Below are positions 8,490-17,764 of a stretch of 64,000 nucleotides of DNA, piece after piece. This DNA is from an uncultured Bacteroidales bacterium (GTDB lineage: Bacteria; Bacteroidota; Bacteroidia; Bacteroidales; Muribaculaceae). Location: positions 101,176-165,175 of the forward strand of contig CACZAC010000005.1 of NCBI GenBank assembly GCA_902779125.1. The letters run 5' to 3'. Within the stretch, counting starts at the first letter, position 1; each line of letters begins with the position of its first letter. The notes beneath the pieces were generated by a model. The model ran no database searches. It was not told the origin of the DNA and worked only from the letters and a program-made list of their open reading frames with translations. The translations under genes and the position numbers were made by a program.

Positions 8490-9662
8490 ATGAAACTGAC
8501 AAAGTCGATAATTGCCATTGCACTGATGGCTACCACATTAACTTCCTGGGCTCAGGATGACATCAAGAACACCGAATTCAACCCTGTGACCACGGGTGTC
8601 ACCTCGTTGAGCATCACTCCTGATGCGCGTGGTGCGTCGATGGGTGACTTGGGTGCCGCTACCGAGCCTGACGTGAACTCGCAATTCTGGAATCCGTCGA
8701 AGTATGCTTTTGCTTTCAGCCGTGCTGGTGTCTCGCTGTCTTACACCCCTTGGTTGCGTAAGATTGTCAACGACATCTATCTGGCTAACCTGTCGGGTTA
8801 CTACAAGATAGGTAGTAGCGACAACCAGGCTGTGAGCACCTCGTTGCGCTATTTTTCACTGGGTGAAGTGATGTCGACCGACGGTGAGGGTGCCACGCTG
8901 GCAACCATCAACCCGTTTGAACTCTCGGTGGATTTGGGCTATAGCCGCAAGTTGAGCGAGAAGTTCTCGATGGGTGTGACGTTGCGTTACATCTACAGTG
9001 ACTTGGGTTACAGCGATATGAACACGGGAGACCAGACGTCGAGCGCATCGGCTTTCTCGGCTGACCTCTCGGGTTATTATACGACCTATCCCATCATTGG
9101 ACGCAACGAGTGTCAATGGTCTATTGGTTTCAACCTGTCCAACATCGGTTCCAAGGTGTCCTACAACAAGGGCAATGACCCTGCCTATCTGCCCGCCAAC
9201 TTGAAGTTGGGTACGGCGTTCACCTTCCCCATAGCCGATGCCAATAACCTGACATTTGCTTTTGATGCCAACAAGTTGCTCGTTCCTGCCAAGCCCCGTC
9301 TTGCCGACTTTGAGGATAATTTGGCCTACGATGACGCCCTCCAGGAGTGGAAAGACAAGTCCTCTATCGCGGGCATCTTCGATAGCTTCAAGGATAACTT
9401 CGCCAAGCGCATCACCTATTCGGTGGGTGCTGAGTATGCCTACGACCAGAAGTTCTTCTTACGTGGCGGTTACTACTACGAGAGCAAGTACGCCGGTAAC
9501 CGTCAGTACTTCGGTTTGGGTGCCGGTTTCGCGCTTCAAGTGATCAAGATTGACGCCAGCTACATGATTGCCACGGCCCAGAACAGCCCGTTGGACCAGA
9601 CGCTGCGTTTCACCTTGTCGTTTGACATGGACGGCATTAAGGGTCTCTTCGGCGGCAACTAA
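8490..9662 (+). CDS. porV: Type IX secretion outer-membrane protein PorV (LptO) homologue
   Basis: This 390-residue outer-membrane beta-barrel has a signal peptide (1-21, ending SWAQ). It has the PorV/PorQ family start: ITPDARGASMGDLGAA followed by NSQFWNPSKYAFA. The rest alternates aromatic beta-strands with loops and ends in a strand with terminal FGGN. In Porphyromonas and Flavobacterium, PorV shuttles cargo with a C-terminal sorting domain from the SprA translocon to the attachment complex. No other secretion subunit is in the window. A perfect hairpin terminator separates it from ispF, so the two are probably separate transcripts. Confidence 0.88.
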   Translation: MKLTKSIIAIALMATTLTSWAQDDIKNTEFNPVTTGVTSLSITPDARGASMGDLGAATEPDVNSQFWNPSKYAFAFSRAGVSLSYTPWLRKIVNDIYLANLSGYYKIGSSDNQAVSTSLRYFSLGEVMSTDGEGATLATINPFELSVDLGYSRKLSEKFSMGVTLRYIYSDLGYSDMNTGDQTSSASAFSADLSGYYTTYPIIGRNECQWSIGFNLSNIGSKVSYNKGNDPAYLPANLKLGTAFTFPIADANNLTFAFDANKLLVPAKPRLADFEDNLAYDDALQEWKDKSSIAGIFDSFKDNFAKRITYSVGAEYAYDQKFFLRGGYYYESKYAGNRQYFGLGAGFALQVIKIDASYMIATAQNSPLDQTLRFTLSFDMDGIKGLFGGN

Positions 9663-9670
9663 ACATGATA

Positions 9671-9704
9671 TAAGGTCCTTAAATTCATTAAGGACCTTAT
9701 TTTT
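9671..9704 (+). terminator. Perfect 12-bp hairpin terminator after porV, made of AAGGTCCTTAA sequence
   Basis: TAAGGTCCTTAA and TTAAGGACCTTA form a perfect stem around ATTCA and are followed by TTTTTCC. The sequence is the same AAGGTCCTTAA type that appears as tandem repeats at 41354, 42005 and 44345. Confidence 0.85.
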
Positions 9705-9721
9705 CCTAATAATTGAGAACA

Positions 9722-10201
9722 ATGGCGCGTATTGGAATGGGTTTTGACGTCCATCGGCTCGTCGAGGGTCGGGAACTGTGGCTCGGAGGAGTAAATATCC
9801 CCTGGGAGCGCGGACTCTTGGGTCATAGCGATGCAGACGTCGCCATCCATGCCTTGTGCGACGCACTGTTGGGAGCTGCCGCATTGCGTGATATCGGCTA
9901 CCATTTTCCTGATACTGACCCTCGTTATAAGGGCATCGACAGCCGACTGTTGCTGCGCCATGTGATGGCATTGCTCAACGAGCGAGGCTATTGTTTGGGC
10001 AACTGCGACATCACCATCTGTGCCGAGCAGCCCAAACTCAACCCGCACATCCCTGCTATGCAGCAGGAGTTGGCGGCTTGTATGTCGTGTGACCCTGGCC
10101 AGGTCTCCATCAAGGCGACCACGACCGAGAAATTGGGTTACACTGGACGTGGCGAGGGCATTGCCGCCTATGCCGTGGCACTGATAACAGAGAACACCTA
10201 A
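9722..10201 (+). CDS. ispF: 2-C-methyl-D-erythritol 2,4-cyclodiphosphate synthase
   Basis: This is the fifth step of the non-mevalonate (MEP) isoprenoid pathway. It cyclises 4-diphosphocytidyl-methylerythritol 2-phosphate with loss of CMP. The 159-residue length is normal. Metal ligands are visible in GMGFDVHRL near the N-terminus and in [30 protein letters not shown] and the C-terminal [17 protein letters not shown] substrate loop are present. The ATG at 9722 is preferred to a TTG three codons upstream. The next gene begins 13 bases after the stop and is probably cotranscribed. Confidence 0.96.
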   Translation: MARIGMGFDVHRLVEGRELWLGGVNIPWERGLLGHSDADVAIHALCDALLGAAALRDIGYHFPDTDPRYKGIDSRLLLRHVMALLNERGYCLGNCDITICAEQPKLNPHIPAMQQELAACMSCDPGQVSIKATTTEKLGYTGRGEGIAAYAVALITENT

Positions 10202-10214
10202 TTCCGGACTCTTT

Positions 10215-11291
10215 ATGTTGAGCGAGGCCCGACTTCAGCGCCGCATTCCTTATCTTGACATCCTGCGTGTCATCGCTTGCATGCTGGTCATTCTCATCCA
10301 CACGCCCATCAGGCAATATGACACTTATTACAACACACCGTCATTGGCAGGTGCTATCTACACTGTGCTGGTGGCGGTGAACTGCAACCTGTTTTTCATG
10401 ATTACGGGTGCCCTGCTGTTGCCCGTCAGCAAGTCGGGCAGTCGCTTCATCAAGCGGCGTCTCAGCGTCGTGTTGCCGCCACTGGTAATCTGGACTGTTA
10501 TCTACCTGCTGGAGCACGCCTTCTTGCTGCACAATTTCACGCCGCGACTGTTGGCTTCGGTGTTGTTTCATCCTGTTGAAGGGCTGTTGTGGTACGTTTA
10601 TGTGCTGTTGGTTATCTATGTGACCTTGCCCCTGGTGAGCAAGTGCATCGGTGCTATCGGCAAGCGTGGCGTCGAGGTGCTGCTGGTGCTGTGGGTACTC
10701 TCCTCGTTCATTCCCTATCAGCACGGCGTGTTTATCGAGGCGTCGCAGTACAGCCACAATATGTTCGGGGCTTTTGCCAACTACTATGGCTATGTCCTGC
10801 TGGGCTACTACCTGCACCAGTATGGCTTGCCCCGTTTCTCGCGCGGCAACGTCGTTGTCTGGGCGTTGCTGTTTGCCTTCGGCATCGTGGTGATGCCCGC
10901 GTTTGAATTCCTGGTGCAGGGCCATTTCAGCATCTCATGGCAACAGCATATCGACACCATTACCTGTGACATCAGCATCAACAATATCGCCATGGCTACA
11001 CTTCTGTTTGTTGTCGTGCGACATTTCTCCCCTGAGCGTTATGACCGTCAGCGCCATTCCGTTAGTGCTGCCTGTTGGCCTCTGTTGAGCGTGTGCTCCT
11101 TCGGCATTTACCTCTCCCAGATGATAGTTCTGCGGCAGATTGTATGGCCGCTGACAGAATCTTGGCTTGGCTCTGCTCCTGTGGTTGTTGACTGTCTGGT
11201 GAGTGGTGTGTTGGCATTCATCGTGTGCCTGCTTTTTGTGCTGGTATTGCGCATCTTTCCCGCCCACAAATATCTCCTCGGCAAAGACTGA
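10215..11291 (+). CDS. Acyltransferase family 3 (OafA/YrhL-like) membrane protein
   Basis: This 358-residue multi-pass inner-membrane protein has about ten hydrophobic segments. The family signature is at the N-terminus, RIPYLDILRVIACMLVILIH (residues 11-30), including the Arg and the catalytic-type His near residue 30. Members O-acylate surface glycans or other acceptors; no substrate can be read from the sequence. It starts 13 bases after ispF, which has no obvious functional link. A distant alternative is an O-antigen acetylase-like WecH type. Confidence 0.88.
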   Translation: MLSEARLQRRIPYLDILRVIACMLVILIHTPIRQYDTYYNTPSLAGAIYTVLVAVNCNLFFMITGALLLPVSKSGSRFIKRRLSVVLPPLVIWTVIYLLEHAFLLHNFTPRLLASVLFHPVEGLLWYVYVLLVIYVTLPLVSKCIGAIGKRGVEVLLVLWVLSSFIPYQHGVFIEASQYSHNMFGAFANYYGYVLLGYYLHQYGLPRFSRGNVVVWALLFAFGIVVMPAFEFLVQGHFSISWQQHIDTITCDISINNIAMATLLFVVVRHFSPERYDRQRHSVSAACWPLLSVCSFGIYLSQMIVLRQIVWPLTESWLGSAPVVVDCLVSGVLAFIVCLLFVLVLRIFPAHKYLLGKD

Positions 11292-11379
11292 GTTGAAATT
11301 GTTTTAGCACATTAACCCCCTTCCTTATTGGAGAATAGGAAACCGCAGATTTTAATTTGCGGGTTAGAGAATTTGTGTG

Positions 11380-11387
11380 TATATTTG
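11380..11387 (+). promoter_or_regulatory. Bacteroidetes-type promoter for the phosphodiester glycosidase gene
   Basis: TATATTTG has TTTG at 11356-11359, exactly 20 bases before it. It argues against the in-frame start at 11377, which overlaps it, and for ATG 11446. Confidence 0.65.
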
Positions 11388-11445
11388 CGCAATTAACTGT
11401 GTCGCTGTCGTTAGCATGGGCGACAGCGTCCTTAAAAATCAAATT

Positions 11446-13917
11446 ATGATGAAAAAAGAACTACTACTGATGTTGCTGATGGCTGTTGTTGCCATTATCC
11501 CGTTGCGTGCTGATATTGTGATTAACGGCACCGCCTATCATGCCGACACGCTGCTCAGGCGGCAGGTGGCACCGGGAACCATTCACACGATTGTACGTCT
11601 GCCCGATTACCCCCTCAATATCTATCTTATCGAGGCGGACATGAACAATCCCAACAACCGTGTGGAGACAACCTTTGCAAGAAATGTCCTGGGTAATACT
11701 GAGTTGTTGTCCACAGCAATGGCCCGTCAAACTACCCCCACCAAGCGCCCGCTGGTGGCTTGCAATGCCAATTTCTGGATAGTATCGACAACCGGTCCAC
11801 TGGCAGCATCGCAAAAGCTCTTCCCGATGGGTGGCGTGGTGCGCAACGACACAACTGTCGTTAATGACAATAACACCTACGACCAGTGGGGTGGTGGACC
11901 ATGGATGACGGGAGCCGCCGGCATCACGATAGATAAGCGACTGGTGATGGGCCGCGTCATGTGGGAGGGTTCCATAACCTCGAGCAAACTGGCTGCTCCG
12001 CTGCCTTATCACAACTTCAACCGACGTGCTGTCAGGGGCGAAATCTGTATGTATAACCGTTTATTCAAGACTGGCCGTGCCTTTGAGGATGATTGGATTA
12101 ACTACGACACGAGGGGTGACAACCAGTCGGACAATTATTACCTCACGTTCGTGACCGACGAGAATGGCGTCAAAGAGAAGTGGAAAACCAACAGCCCCAT
12201 GAAGTTTGTGATAAATAATATTATCTATGGTGAGGACCGTAGGTCGATAACCTATTCCAATGCCGCTCTTGCTGTCACCGGCGACGAAAACAAGGCAGCG
12301 ATGTCGGTACTGCAGGTGGGTGACACCATCGAGGTGACTTCGGGCTTCCGTACGCTTGACGAGGGCCAGCCCGAACTGTATCCCCGCATCGAAAATCTGG
12401 TCTGGGGGCAGGCAACGCTCATGCTGGATGGTGAACTCACGCCGCGCAACTATAACGACGGCTACAATACGCCCAATTATTCCCGTACCATCTATGGCAC
12501 CAATGGTGATGGCAAGCGTCTCTACATGATGGTCATCGACCTCTCGACCAGTCCCAAGTACGGCTTGTCACGTGGCTGCCCCACTGCCGAAGCGTGCCAG
12601 ATTATGAAATCGGTGTGGCCCGACATCCAGGTTGCCATCAATATGGATGCCGGCGGTTCGGCCGAGATGCTGGTAGGCGGACAGGTCGTCAACACGACCA
12701 CCGAGGGTAATCCGCGCGGTGTGGCCACGGGTTGGATGATTGAGGCCATCGGCGAGGAGGACCACGAGATTGCGAGCATCGCGTTCGACAAGTTCCGCAT
12801 CGACATCGGCGAATACTCGATGACAGTGCCCCGTGTCCTGGGTTACAACAAAATCGGTGAACTGATTGATGAGGATGTCAAGGGATTTACCTTGTCGTGT
12901 GACGCGGCTCTGGGTATTGCCAACGATACTACCTTCATCGCAGGCGGAGGTGATCTGCGCGGTGAACTCACTGCTACGCTCAACGGCATGACAGCGACTG
13001 TTCCTGTCCACGTCATGCCTGCCCAACCCAATCTGGTGTTATCACCCCTCTTGATTGATGACCGTGAATATCCTATCGAGTTGACCTCACAGATTGTGAA
13101 CAATACCTATTACTATGACCCGTCCATCTTTGACTGGTCGGTTGCCAACAGCGAAATAGCTGTCATCAACAATGGCGTGGTGCGCGGCAAGCAGAACGGT
13201 ACAACGTTCTATACCTATAACGTGGGCGCTTACAGCGGTGCCAGCGAATTGACAGTGGAAATCAGCCCTGACGCCTACCAGGAACAGACTTGGGAAGGCT
13301 GGACGGTTAAAGGTGCTGGTCCTAAGAACATCAACTTCAATAAAGAAACCGGCGAGATAACTTGTGAGTACACCTCTAACCGCTCTCCGTATTTGCAGTT
13401 GACCAAGGATTTGAACCTGTTCGGTTTGCCTGATACTATTGCCCTTGTGTTCAATACGACAATGCTGGTCGAGAATGTGCAGATTGATACACGCAACCGC
13501 TTCAAGACCACGACCAATTACCTCAAGTTCAAGCCCGAGAACGATGCCACGACATTTACCGCGGGCGAGGACCACACCCTGTTGATTGACCTGGAGTCGC
13601 TGGGCGGCGCTGATTATGTGGGCACCTATCCCATCACGCTCAAAACCATCAAGTTCAACATCAGCAAGGACACCGAAGTGGGTGACCATCAGCTGAACCT
13701 GAAGTCATTCTATTGCCACTATCCCAGTCACAACATCACGCCATTGCCGCCTTTCGGCGATGTGAATCTTGACGGCGAGGTGAGTGTAGCTGATGTCAAT
13801 GCTGTCATCGAGGTCATCCTGACGGATGTGGTCAACGGAGCTGCCGATGTGAACCATGACGGCGAGGTCACTGTTGCTGATATCAATTCGGTCATCAGCG
13901 TCATCGTTGGCCAATAA
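11446..13917 (+). CDS. Secreted phosphodiester glycosidase (NAGPA-like) with dockerin-like tail
   Basis: This 823-residue exported protein starts at ATG 11446 with a signal peptide (MMKKELLLMLLMAVVAIIPL). The central region (about 60-440) matches the phosphodiester glycosidase/NAGPA family (PF09992). Its hallmark is the Asp-Gly-Gly segment AINMDAGGSAEMLVGGQVVN (about 400-420), with YGTNGDGKRLYMMVID just before. This family removes covering N-acetylglucosamine or related sugars from phosphodiesters in eukaryotes; bacterial substrates are mostly unknown. Residues from about 460 to 740 are beta-rich, with Ig-like segments. Residues 771-823 form a complete dockerin-like pair. It is monocistronic as far as can be seen. 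Confidence 0.85.
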   Translation: MMKKELLLMLLMAVVAIIPLRADIVINGTAYHADTLLRRQVAPGTIHTIVRLPDYPLNIYLIEADMNNPNNRVETTFARNVLGNTELLSTAMARQTTPTKRPLVACNANFWIVSTTGPLAASQKLFPMGGVVRNDTTVVNDNNTYDQWGGGPWMTGAAGITIDKRLVMGRVMWEGSITSSKLAAPLPYHNFNRRAVRGEICMYNRLFKTGRAFEDDWINYDTRGDNQSDNYYLTFVTDENGVKEKWKTNSPMKFVINNIIYGEDRRSITYSNAALAVTGDENKAAMSVLQVGDTIEVTSGFRTLDEGQPELYPRIENLVWGQATLMLDGELTPRNYNDGYNTPNYSRTIYGTNGDGKRLYMMVIDLSTSPKYGLSRGCPTAEACQIMKSVWPDIQVAINMDAGGSAEMLVGGQVVNTTTEGNPRGVATGWMIEAIGEEDHEIASIAFDKFRIDIGEYSMTVPRVLGYNKIGELIDEDVKGFTLSCDAALGIANDTTFIAGGGDLRGELTATLNGMTATVPVHVMPAQPNLVLSPLLIDDREYPIELTSQIVNNTYYYDPSIFDWSVANSEIAVINNGVVRGKQNGTTFYTYNVGAYSGASELTVEISPDAYQEQTWEGWTVKGAGPKNINFNKETGEITCEYTSNRSPYLQLTKDLNLFGLPDTIALVFNTTMLVENVQIDTRNRFKTTTNYLKFKPENDATTFTAGEDHTLLIDLESLGGADYVGTYPITLKTIKFNISKDTEVGDHQLNLKSFYCHYPSHNITPLPPFGDVNLDGEVSVADVNAVIEVILTDVVNGAADVNHDGEVTVADINSVISVIVGQ

Positions 13918-13981
13918 AAGATGAAAAAACATAATTGCTGGAAATGGGCAGTCAAATGATTGCCCATTGAGCAATTTGTTG

Positions 13982-13989
13982 TACCTTTG
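13982..13989 (+). promoter_or_regulatory. Bacteroidetes-type promoter of the suf operon
   Basis: TACCTTTG has TTG at 13960-13962, 19 bases before it, and lies 35 bases upstream of the sufB ATG. No IscR/SufR-type operator could be recognised. Confidence 0.65.
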
Positions 13990-14023
13990 TGGGCTCAAAT
14001 CAAATGGGTAACTAATTTGACCA

Positions 14024-15484
14024 ATGAAAGAAAACGAGAAACCTGAAAAAGGGAATCAGATTATAGAGGAAGCGGCACAAGCCGAGTACAAGTACGGCTT
14101 TGTGACCGACATTGAGACCGAGGTCATCCCCAAGGGACTTGACGAGGATGTGGTGCGCCGCATCTCGGCCCTGAAGGGTGAACCCGAGTGGTTGCTGGAG
14201 TTCCGCCTGAAGGCGTATCGCCATTGGCTGACGCTTAAAGCACCCACTTGGGGCCATGTCCATGTGCCCGAGATTGATTACCAGGCCATCAGTTACTATG
14301 CTGCTCCGCGCCAGCTCAAGAAAGGCGGTGTCGAGGACATCGACCCTGAGTTGAAGAAGACCTTCGACAAGTTGGGCATACCGCTTGAGGAACAGTTGCG
14401 CCTGAGTGGCATGGCTGTGGACGCCGTGATGGATAGTGTGAGTGTCAAGACGACCTACCGTGAGCGCCTGGCTGAACTGGGTGTCATCTTCTGCTCCATC
14501 AGCGAGGCGGTAAAGGACTACCCCGACCTGGTGCGTAAGTATCTGGGTAAGGTGGTGCCCTATACCGACAACTTCTATGCAGCCTTGAACTCGGCAGTCT
14601 TCAGTGACGGCTCGTTTGTCTATATCCCCAAGGGTGTGCGTTGCCCGATGGAACTGTCCACCTATTTCCGCATCAATGCGGCACAGACGGGTCAGTTTGA
14701 GCGCACGCTCATCGTGGCCGATGACGATGCCTATGTCTCCTATCTGGAGGGCTGCACCGCCCCCATGCGCGACGAGAACCAGTTGCATGCCGCTATCGTC
14801 GAGATTATCGTCGAGGACCGTGCTGAGGTCAAGTACAGTACCGTCCAGAACTGGTATCCCGGTGACAAGGACGGCAAGGGCGGCATCTACAACCTGGTGA
14901 CCAAGCGCGGCCTGTGCCGTGGCGACCATAGCAAACTGTCGTGGACCCAGGTCGAGACGGGTAGCGCCATTACATGGAAATACCCGAGTTGTGTGCTCAA
15001 GGGTGACCACTCGGTGGGTGAGTTCTACAGTGTGGCATTGACCAACAACTGGCAGGAAGCCGACACGGGTACCAAGATGATTCACTTGGGAAAAAACAGC
15101 ACGAGCACCATCGTGAGCAAGGGCATCAGTGCCGGACACAGCCAGAACAGCTATCGCGGTATGGTCAAGATTGCTCCTAAGGCGACCGGATGCCGCAATT
15201 TCACCCAGTGTGACAGCCTGCTGTTGAGCGATACCAGCGGTGCCCACACTTTCCCCGTTATTGAGGTGGGTAACGACACATCGGTGGTCGAGCACGAGGC
15301 AACGACGAGCAAAATCAACGAGGACCAGATTTTCTACTGTAACCAGCGCGGCATCTCGACCGAGGATGCAGTCGGACTCATTGTCAACGGTTATGCTAAG
15401 GAGGTGATGGCCAAGTTGCCGATGGAGTTTGCCGTCGAGGCCCAGAAACTGCTCAGCATCTCACTCGAGGGCAGCGTGGGATAA
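14024..15484 (+). CDS. sufB: Fe-S cluster assembly scaffold SufB
   Basis: This cytoplasmic scaffold subunit of the SufBCD complex, where Fe-S clusters are built before transfer to apo-proteins, has a normal 486-residue length. The beta-helix core contains [19 protein letters not shown] (about 204-222) and NCxS-like [20 protein letters not shown] (about 378-397). The conserved C-terminus is [20 protein letters not shown]. It is the first gene of sufB-sufC-sufD-sufS. The spacer to sufC contains CTAGAAAT-type short repeats. Confidence 0.97.
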   Translation: MKENEKPEKGNQIIEEAAQAEYKYGFVTDIETEVIPKGLDEDVVRRISALKGEPEWLLEFRLKAYRHWLTLKAPTWGHVHVPEIDYQAISYYAAPRQLKKGGVEDIDPELKKTFDKLGIPLEEQLRLSGMAVDAVMDSVSVKTTYRERLAELGVIFCSISEAVKDYPDLVRKYLGKVVPYTDNFYAALNSAVFSDGSFVYIPKGVRCPMELSTYFRINAAQTGQFERTLIVADDDAYVSYLEGCTAPMRDENQLHAAIVEIIVEDRAEVKYSTVQNWYPGDKDGKGGIYNLVTKRGLCRGDHSKLSWTQVETGSAITWKYPSCVLKGDHSVGEFYSVALTNNWQEADTGTKMIHLGKNSTSTIVSKGISAGHSQNSYRGMVKIAPKATGCRNFTQCDSLLLSDTSGAHTFPVIEVGNDTSVVEHEATTSKINEDQIFYCNQRGISTEDAVGLIVNGYAKEVMAKLPMEFAVEAQKLLSISLEGSVG

Positions 15485-15499
15485 TCATCAGTTCAAGAA

Positions 15500-15537
15500 T
15501 ATCTAGAATAACTAGAAATTCTAGATTATCTAGAAGT
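15500..15537 (+). repeat. CTAGAA/TTCTAG short-unit repeat in the sufB-sufC spacer
   Basis: Alternating ATCTAGAATA, ACTAGAAATTCTAG and ATTATCTAGAAG units form a self-complementary AT-rich array. Related GAAACTAG units occur at 2030-2066 and 17721-17762. Confidence 0.55.
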
Positions 15538-15568
15538 CAAAAAGAAAGAAAAAATAAACGATAATATC

Positions 15569-16327
15569 ATGTTAGTAATTAAGGATTTACAGGCTTCAAT
15601 CGAGGACAAGCAGATATTGAAGGGCATCAACTTGACCGTCAAGCCCGGTGAAGTGCACGCCATCATGGGGCCCAATGGTTCGGGCAAGAGTACGTTGAGT
15701 GCTGTGCTCACGGGTAACCCCGCCTATACCGTCACTGGCGGTAGCGCCGAATTCTACGGCAAGGACCTGCTGGCATTATCCCCCGAGGACCGTGCCCACG
15801 AGGGCTTGTTCTTGAGTTTCCAGTACCCCGTTGAGATTCCCGGTGTATCGATGGTCAACTTCATGCGCACCGCTTTGAACGAGAAGCGCAAGTATTTCGG
15901 CCAGGAACCCTTGAGTGCCGCCGACTTCTTGAAAATCATGCGAGAAAAGCGCTCGATTGTCCAACTCGACAACAAACTCGCCTCGCGTGCCGTTAACGAG
16001 GGCTTCTCGGGCGGTGAAAAGAAGCGCAATGAGATTTTCCAGATGGCGATGCTTGAGCCCAAACTGAGCATCCTCGACGAGACCGACAGTGGTCTGGACA
16101 TCGATGCCCTGCGCATCGTTGCCAGCGGCGTGAACACGCTCAAGAGCAAGGACAATGCCACAATCGTCATCACCCATTACCAGCGATTGCTGGACTACAT
16201 CAAGCCCGACTTTGTACACGTGCTCTACAAGGGCCGCATCGTGATGAGTGCAGGGCCTGAACTGGCTCTGGAACTTGAGGAGAAGGGCTATGACTGGATT
16301 AAGGAACAAGTCGATTCACAGCAATAA
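15569..16327 (+). CDS. sufC: Fe-S cluster assembly ATPase SufC
   Basis: This 252-residue ABC-type ATPase powers SufBCD. Walker A is GPNGSGKST (about 35-43), the signature is FSGGEKKRNE (about 147-156), and Walker B continues into SILDETDSGLDIDAL. The DETDSG box is the typical SufC variant of the DEPTSG sequence. The family feature of binding SufB and SufD rather than membrane domains fits the operon. Only 8 bases separate it from sufD. Confidence 0.97.
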   Translation: MLVIKDLQASIEDKQILKGINLTVKPGEVHAIMGPNGSGKSTLSAVLTGNPAYTVTGGSAEFYGKDLLALSPEDRAHEGLFLSFQYPVEIPGVSMVNFMRTALNEKRKYFGQEPLSAADFLKIMREKRSIVQLDNKLASRAVNEGFSGGEKKRNEIFQMAMLEPKLSILDETDSGLDIDALRIVASGVNTLKSKDNATIVITHYQRLLDYIKPDFVHVLYKGRIVMSAGPELALELEEKGYDWIKEQVDSQQ

Positions 16328-16335
16328 TCCCCGTC

Positions 16336-17688
16336 ATGAACGCACTACAGCAATATATTGACCTGTATGACGCGAGCCGCGAGTTCATCGAGCAGCAGTC
16401 CCCGGCGTTGCTCAACACATTGCGGCGCGAGGCCCGTGAGCGACTGGCTTCTGCACGGTTGCCTCGCAAGGGTAGCGAGGACTATGAAGCGTCTGATTTG
16501 GAGGCGGTGTTTGCCCATGATTATGGCGTGAACGTGAACCGTCTGCCCTTTGATGCCGATCCTAGTGAGGCTTTCCACTGTGATGTGCCCAACATGAGCA
16601 CTTGCCTGTACTACACGAGTAACGATGCGTTTCACAGCAGTGCCACAGCCGAGCGTAATATTGGCAAGGTGGTGGTCGAGCCATTCAGCATGGCAGCAGT
16701 TGACTATCCCGAACTGATGGCTTCCTATTACGGCAAGCTGGCGAACATGGACGACCCTACCGTTGCGCTCAATACCCTGCTGGTACAGGATGGCCTGTTC
16801 ATCTATGTGCCCGATGGAGTCATCGCCGAGCGTCCCGTTCAGTTGGTTAACATCTTTAATGCCGCTCTCGACATGATGGTACACCGCCGCATTCTCATCA
16901 TTGTGGGAAAGAATGCTGCTATCAAGTTGCTTGCCTGTGACCATACCCAGAGCCCCGATTACCAGTATCTTAACAACCAGGTCATCGAGATTGTCGCCAT
17001 GCAAGGCAGCACGGTGGACTATTATGATATGGAGGAAAGCACACCCAAGACTAACCGCGTCTCGTCTATCTATGTGGACCAGCACGAGGGCAGTAATGTG
17101 CTCATCGATGGCATCACCCTCACCAATGGTTTCACTCGCAACAACTACCATGTCGAGGTCAATGGTGAGCATGCCGAGACCCATCTGTTGGGTATGACGA
17201 TTGCCAGCGGTGAGCAGCATGTTGACAGCCATACTTTTATCAGCCACAATGCGCCTCGTTGCCACAGCAACGAGATGTTCAAGTATGTGCTTAACGACAA
17301 TGCCGTGGGAGCCTTTGCGGGAAAGATTTTGGTACAGCCCAACTGTCCCCGTGTCGAGGCTTATCAGGGCAACCGCAACCTGTGCAGTGCACCCACAGCC
17401 AAGATGTATACCAAGCCCCAACTGGAAATCTATACCGACGATGTGATGTGTTCGCATGGCTCGGCAGTTGGTCAGCTCGACGAAGAGGCTCTTTTCTATA
17501 TGCGTACGCGCGGTATCGGCCTTGAGGAGGCTCGCCGACTGCTGATGCAGGCCTTTGTCGCCGACGTTATCGACGGTGTGCGTCTTGACGCTCTCAAGGA
17601 CCGCTTGCACTATCTCGTGGAGAAACGCTTTGCAGGCACCCTGAGCAGCTGTGCCGGTTGCCTGGCAGCCTGCCGCTCAAACGATTAG
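16336..17688 (+). CDS. sufD: Fe-S cluster assembly protein SufD
   Basis: This 450-residue SufB paralogue forms the SufBC2D complex and is needed for iron entry. It shows a helical N-terminal region (1-120) and a beta-helix core with repeated His-rich strands, such as HAETHLLGMTIASGEQHVDSH (split across about 278-298). The C-terminal helical segment has RTRGIGLEEARRLLMQAFV. The protein ends with a Cys-containing CAGCLAAC tail, which is common in Bacteroidetes SufD. Confidence 0.95.
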   Translation: MNALQQYIDLYDASREFIEQQSPALLNTLRREARERLASARLPRKGSEDYEASDLEAVFAHDYGVNVNRLPFDADPSEAFHCDVPNMSTCLYYTSNDAFHSSATAERNIGKVVVEPFSMAAVDYPELMASYYGKLANMDDPTVALNTLLVQDGLFIYVPDGVIAERPVQLVNIFNAALDMMVHRRILIIVGKNAAIKLLACDHTQSPDYQYLNNQVIEIVAMQGSTVDYYDMEESTPKTNRVSSIYVDQHEGSNVLIDGITLTNGFTRNNYHVEVNGEHAETHLLGMTIASGEQHVDSHTFISHNAPRCHSNEMFKYVLNDNAVGAFAGKILVQPNCPRVEAYQGNRNLCSAPTAKMYTKPQLEIYTDDVMCSHGSAVGQLDEEALFYMRTRGIGLEEARRLLMQAFVADVIDGVRLDALKDRLHYLVEKRFAGTLSSCAGCLAACRSND

Positions 17689-17720
17689 TTTATTTTAATA
17701 ATCCAGTAAATCCAGAACTT

Positions 17721-17762
17721 CTAAAAACTAGAAACTAGAAACTAGGGACTAGAAACTAAAAA
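17721..17762 (+). repeat. GAAACTAG short-unit repeat directly upstream of sufS
   Basis: Tandem CTAGAAACTAGAAACTAGGG-type units run up to two bases before the sufS ATG, so they form its ribosome-binding region. Confidence 0.6.
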
Positions 17763-17764
17763 CA

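Noticed and set aside
8490-9662. Type IX secretion gene cluster around porV
   Set aside because: Only porV is present; neighbours are an amylase and ispF, and no SprA, PorU or PorKLMN homologue appears in the window.
14012-17610. Long minus-strand open frames over sufB (427 codons) and sufD (421 codons)
   Set aside because: The plus-strand SufB and SufD assignments are certain, and the antisense frames show no motif, promoter or conserved start.
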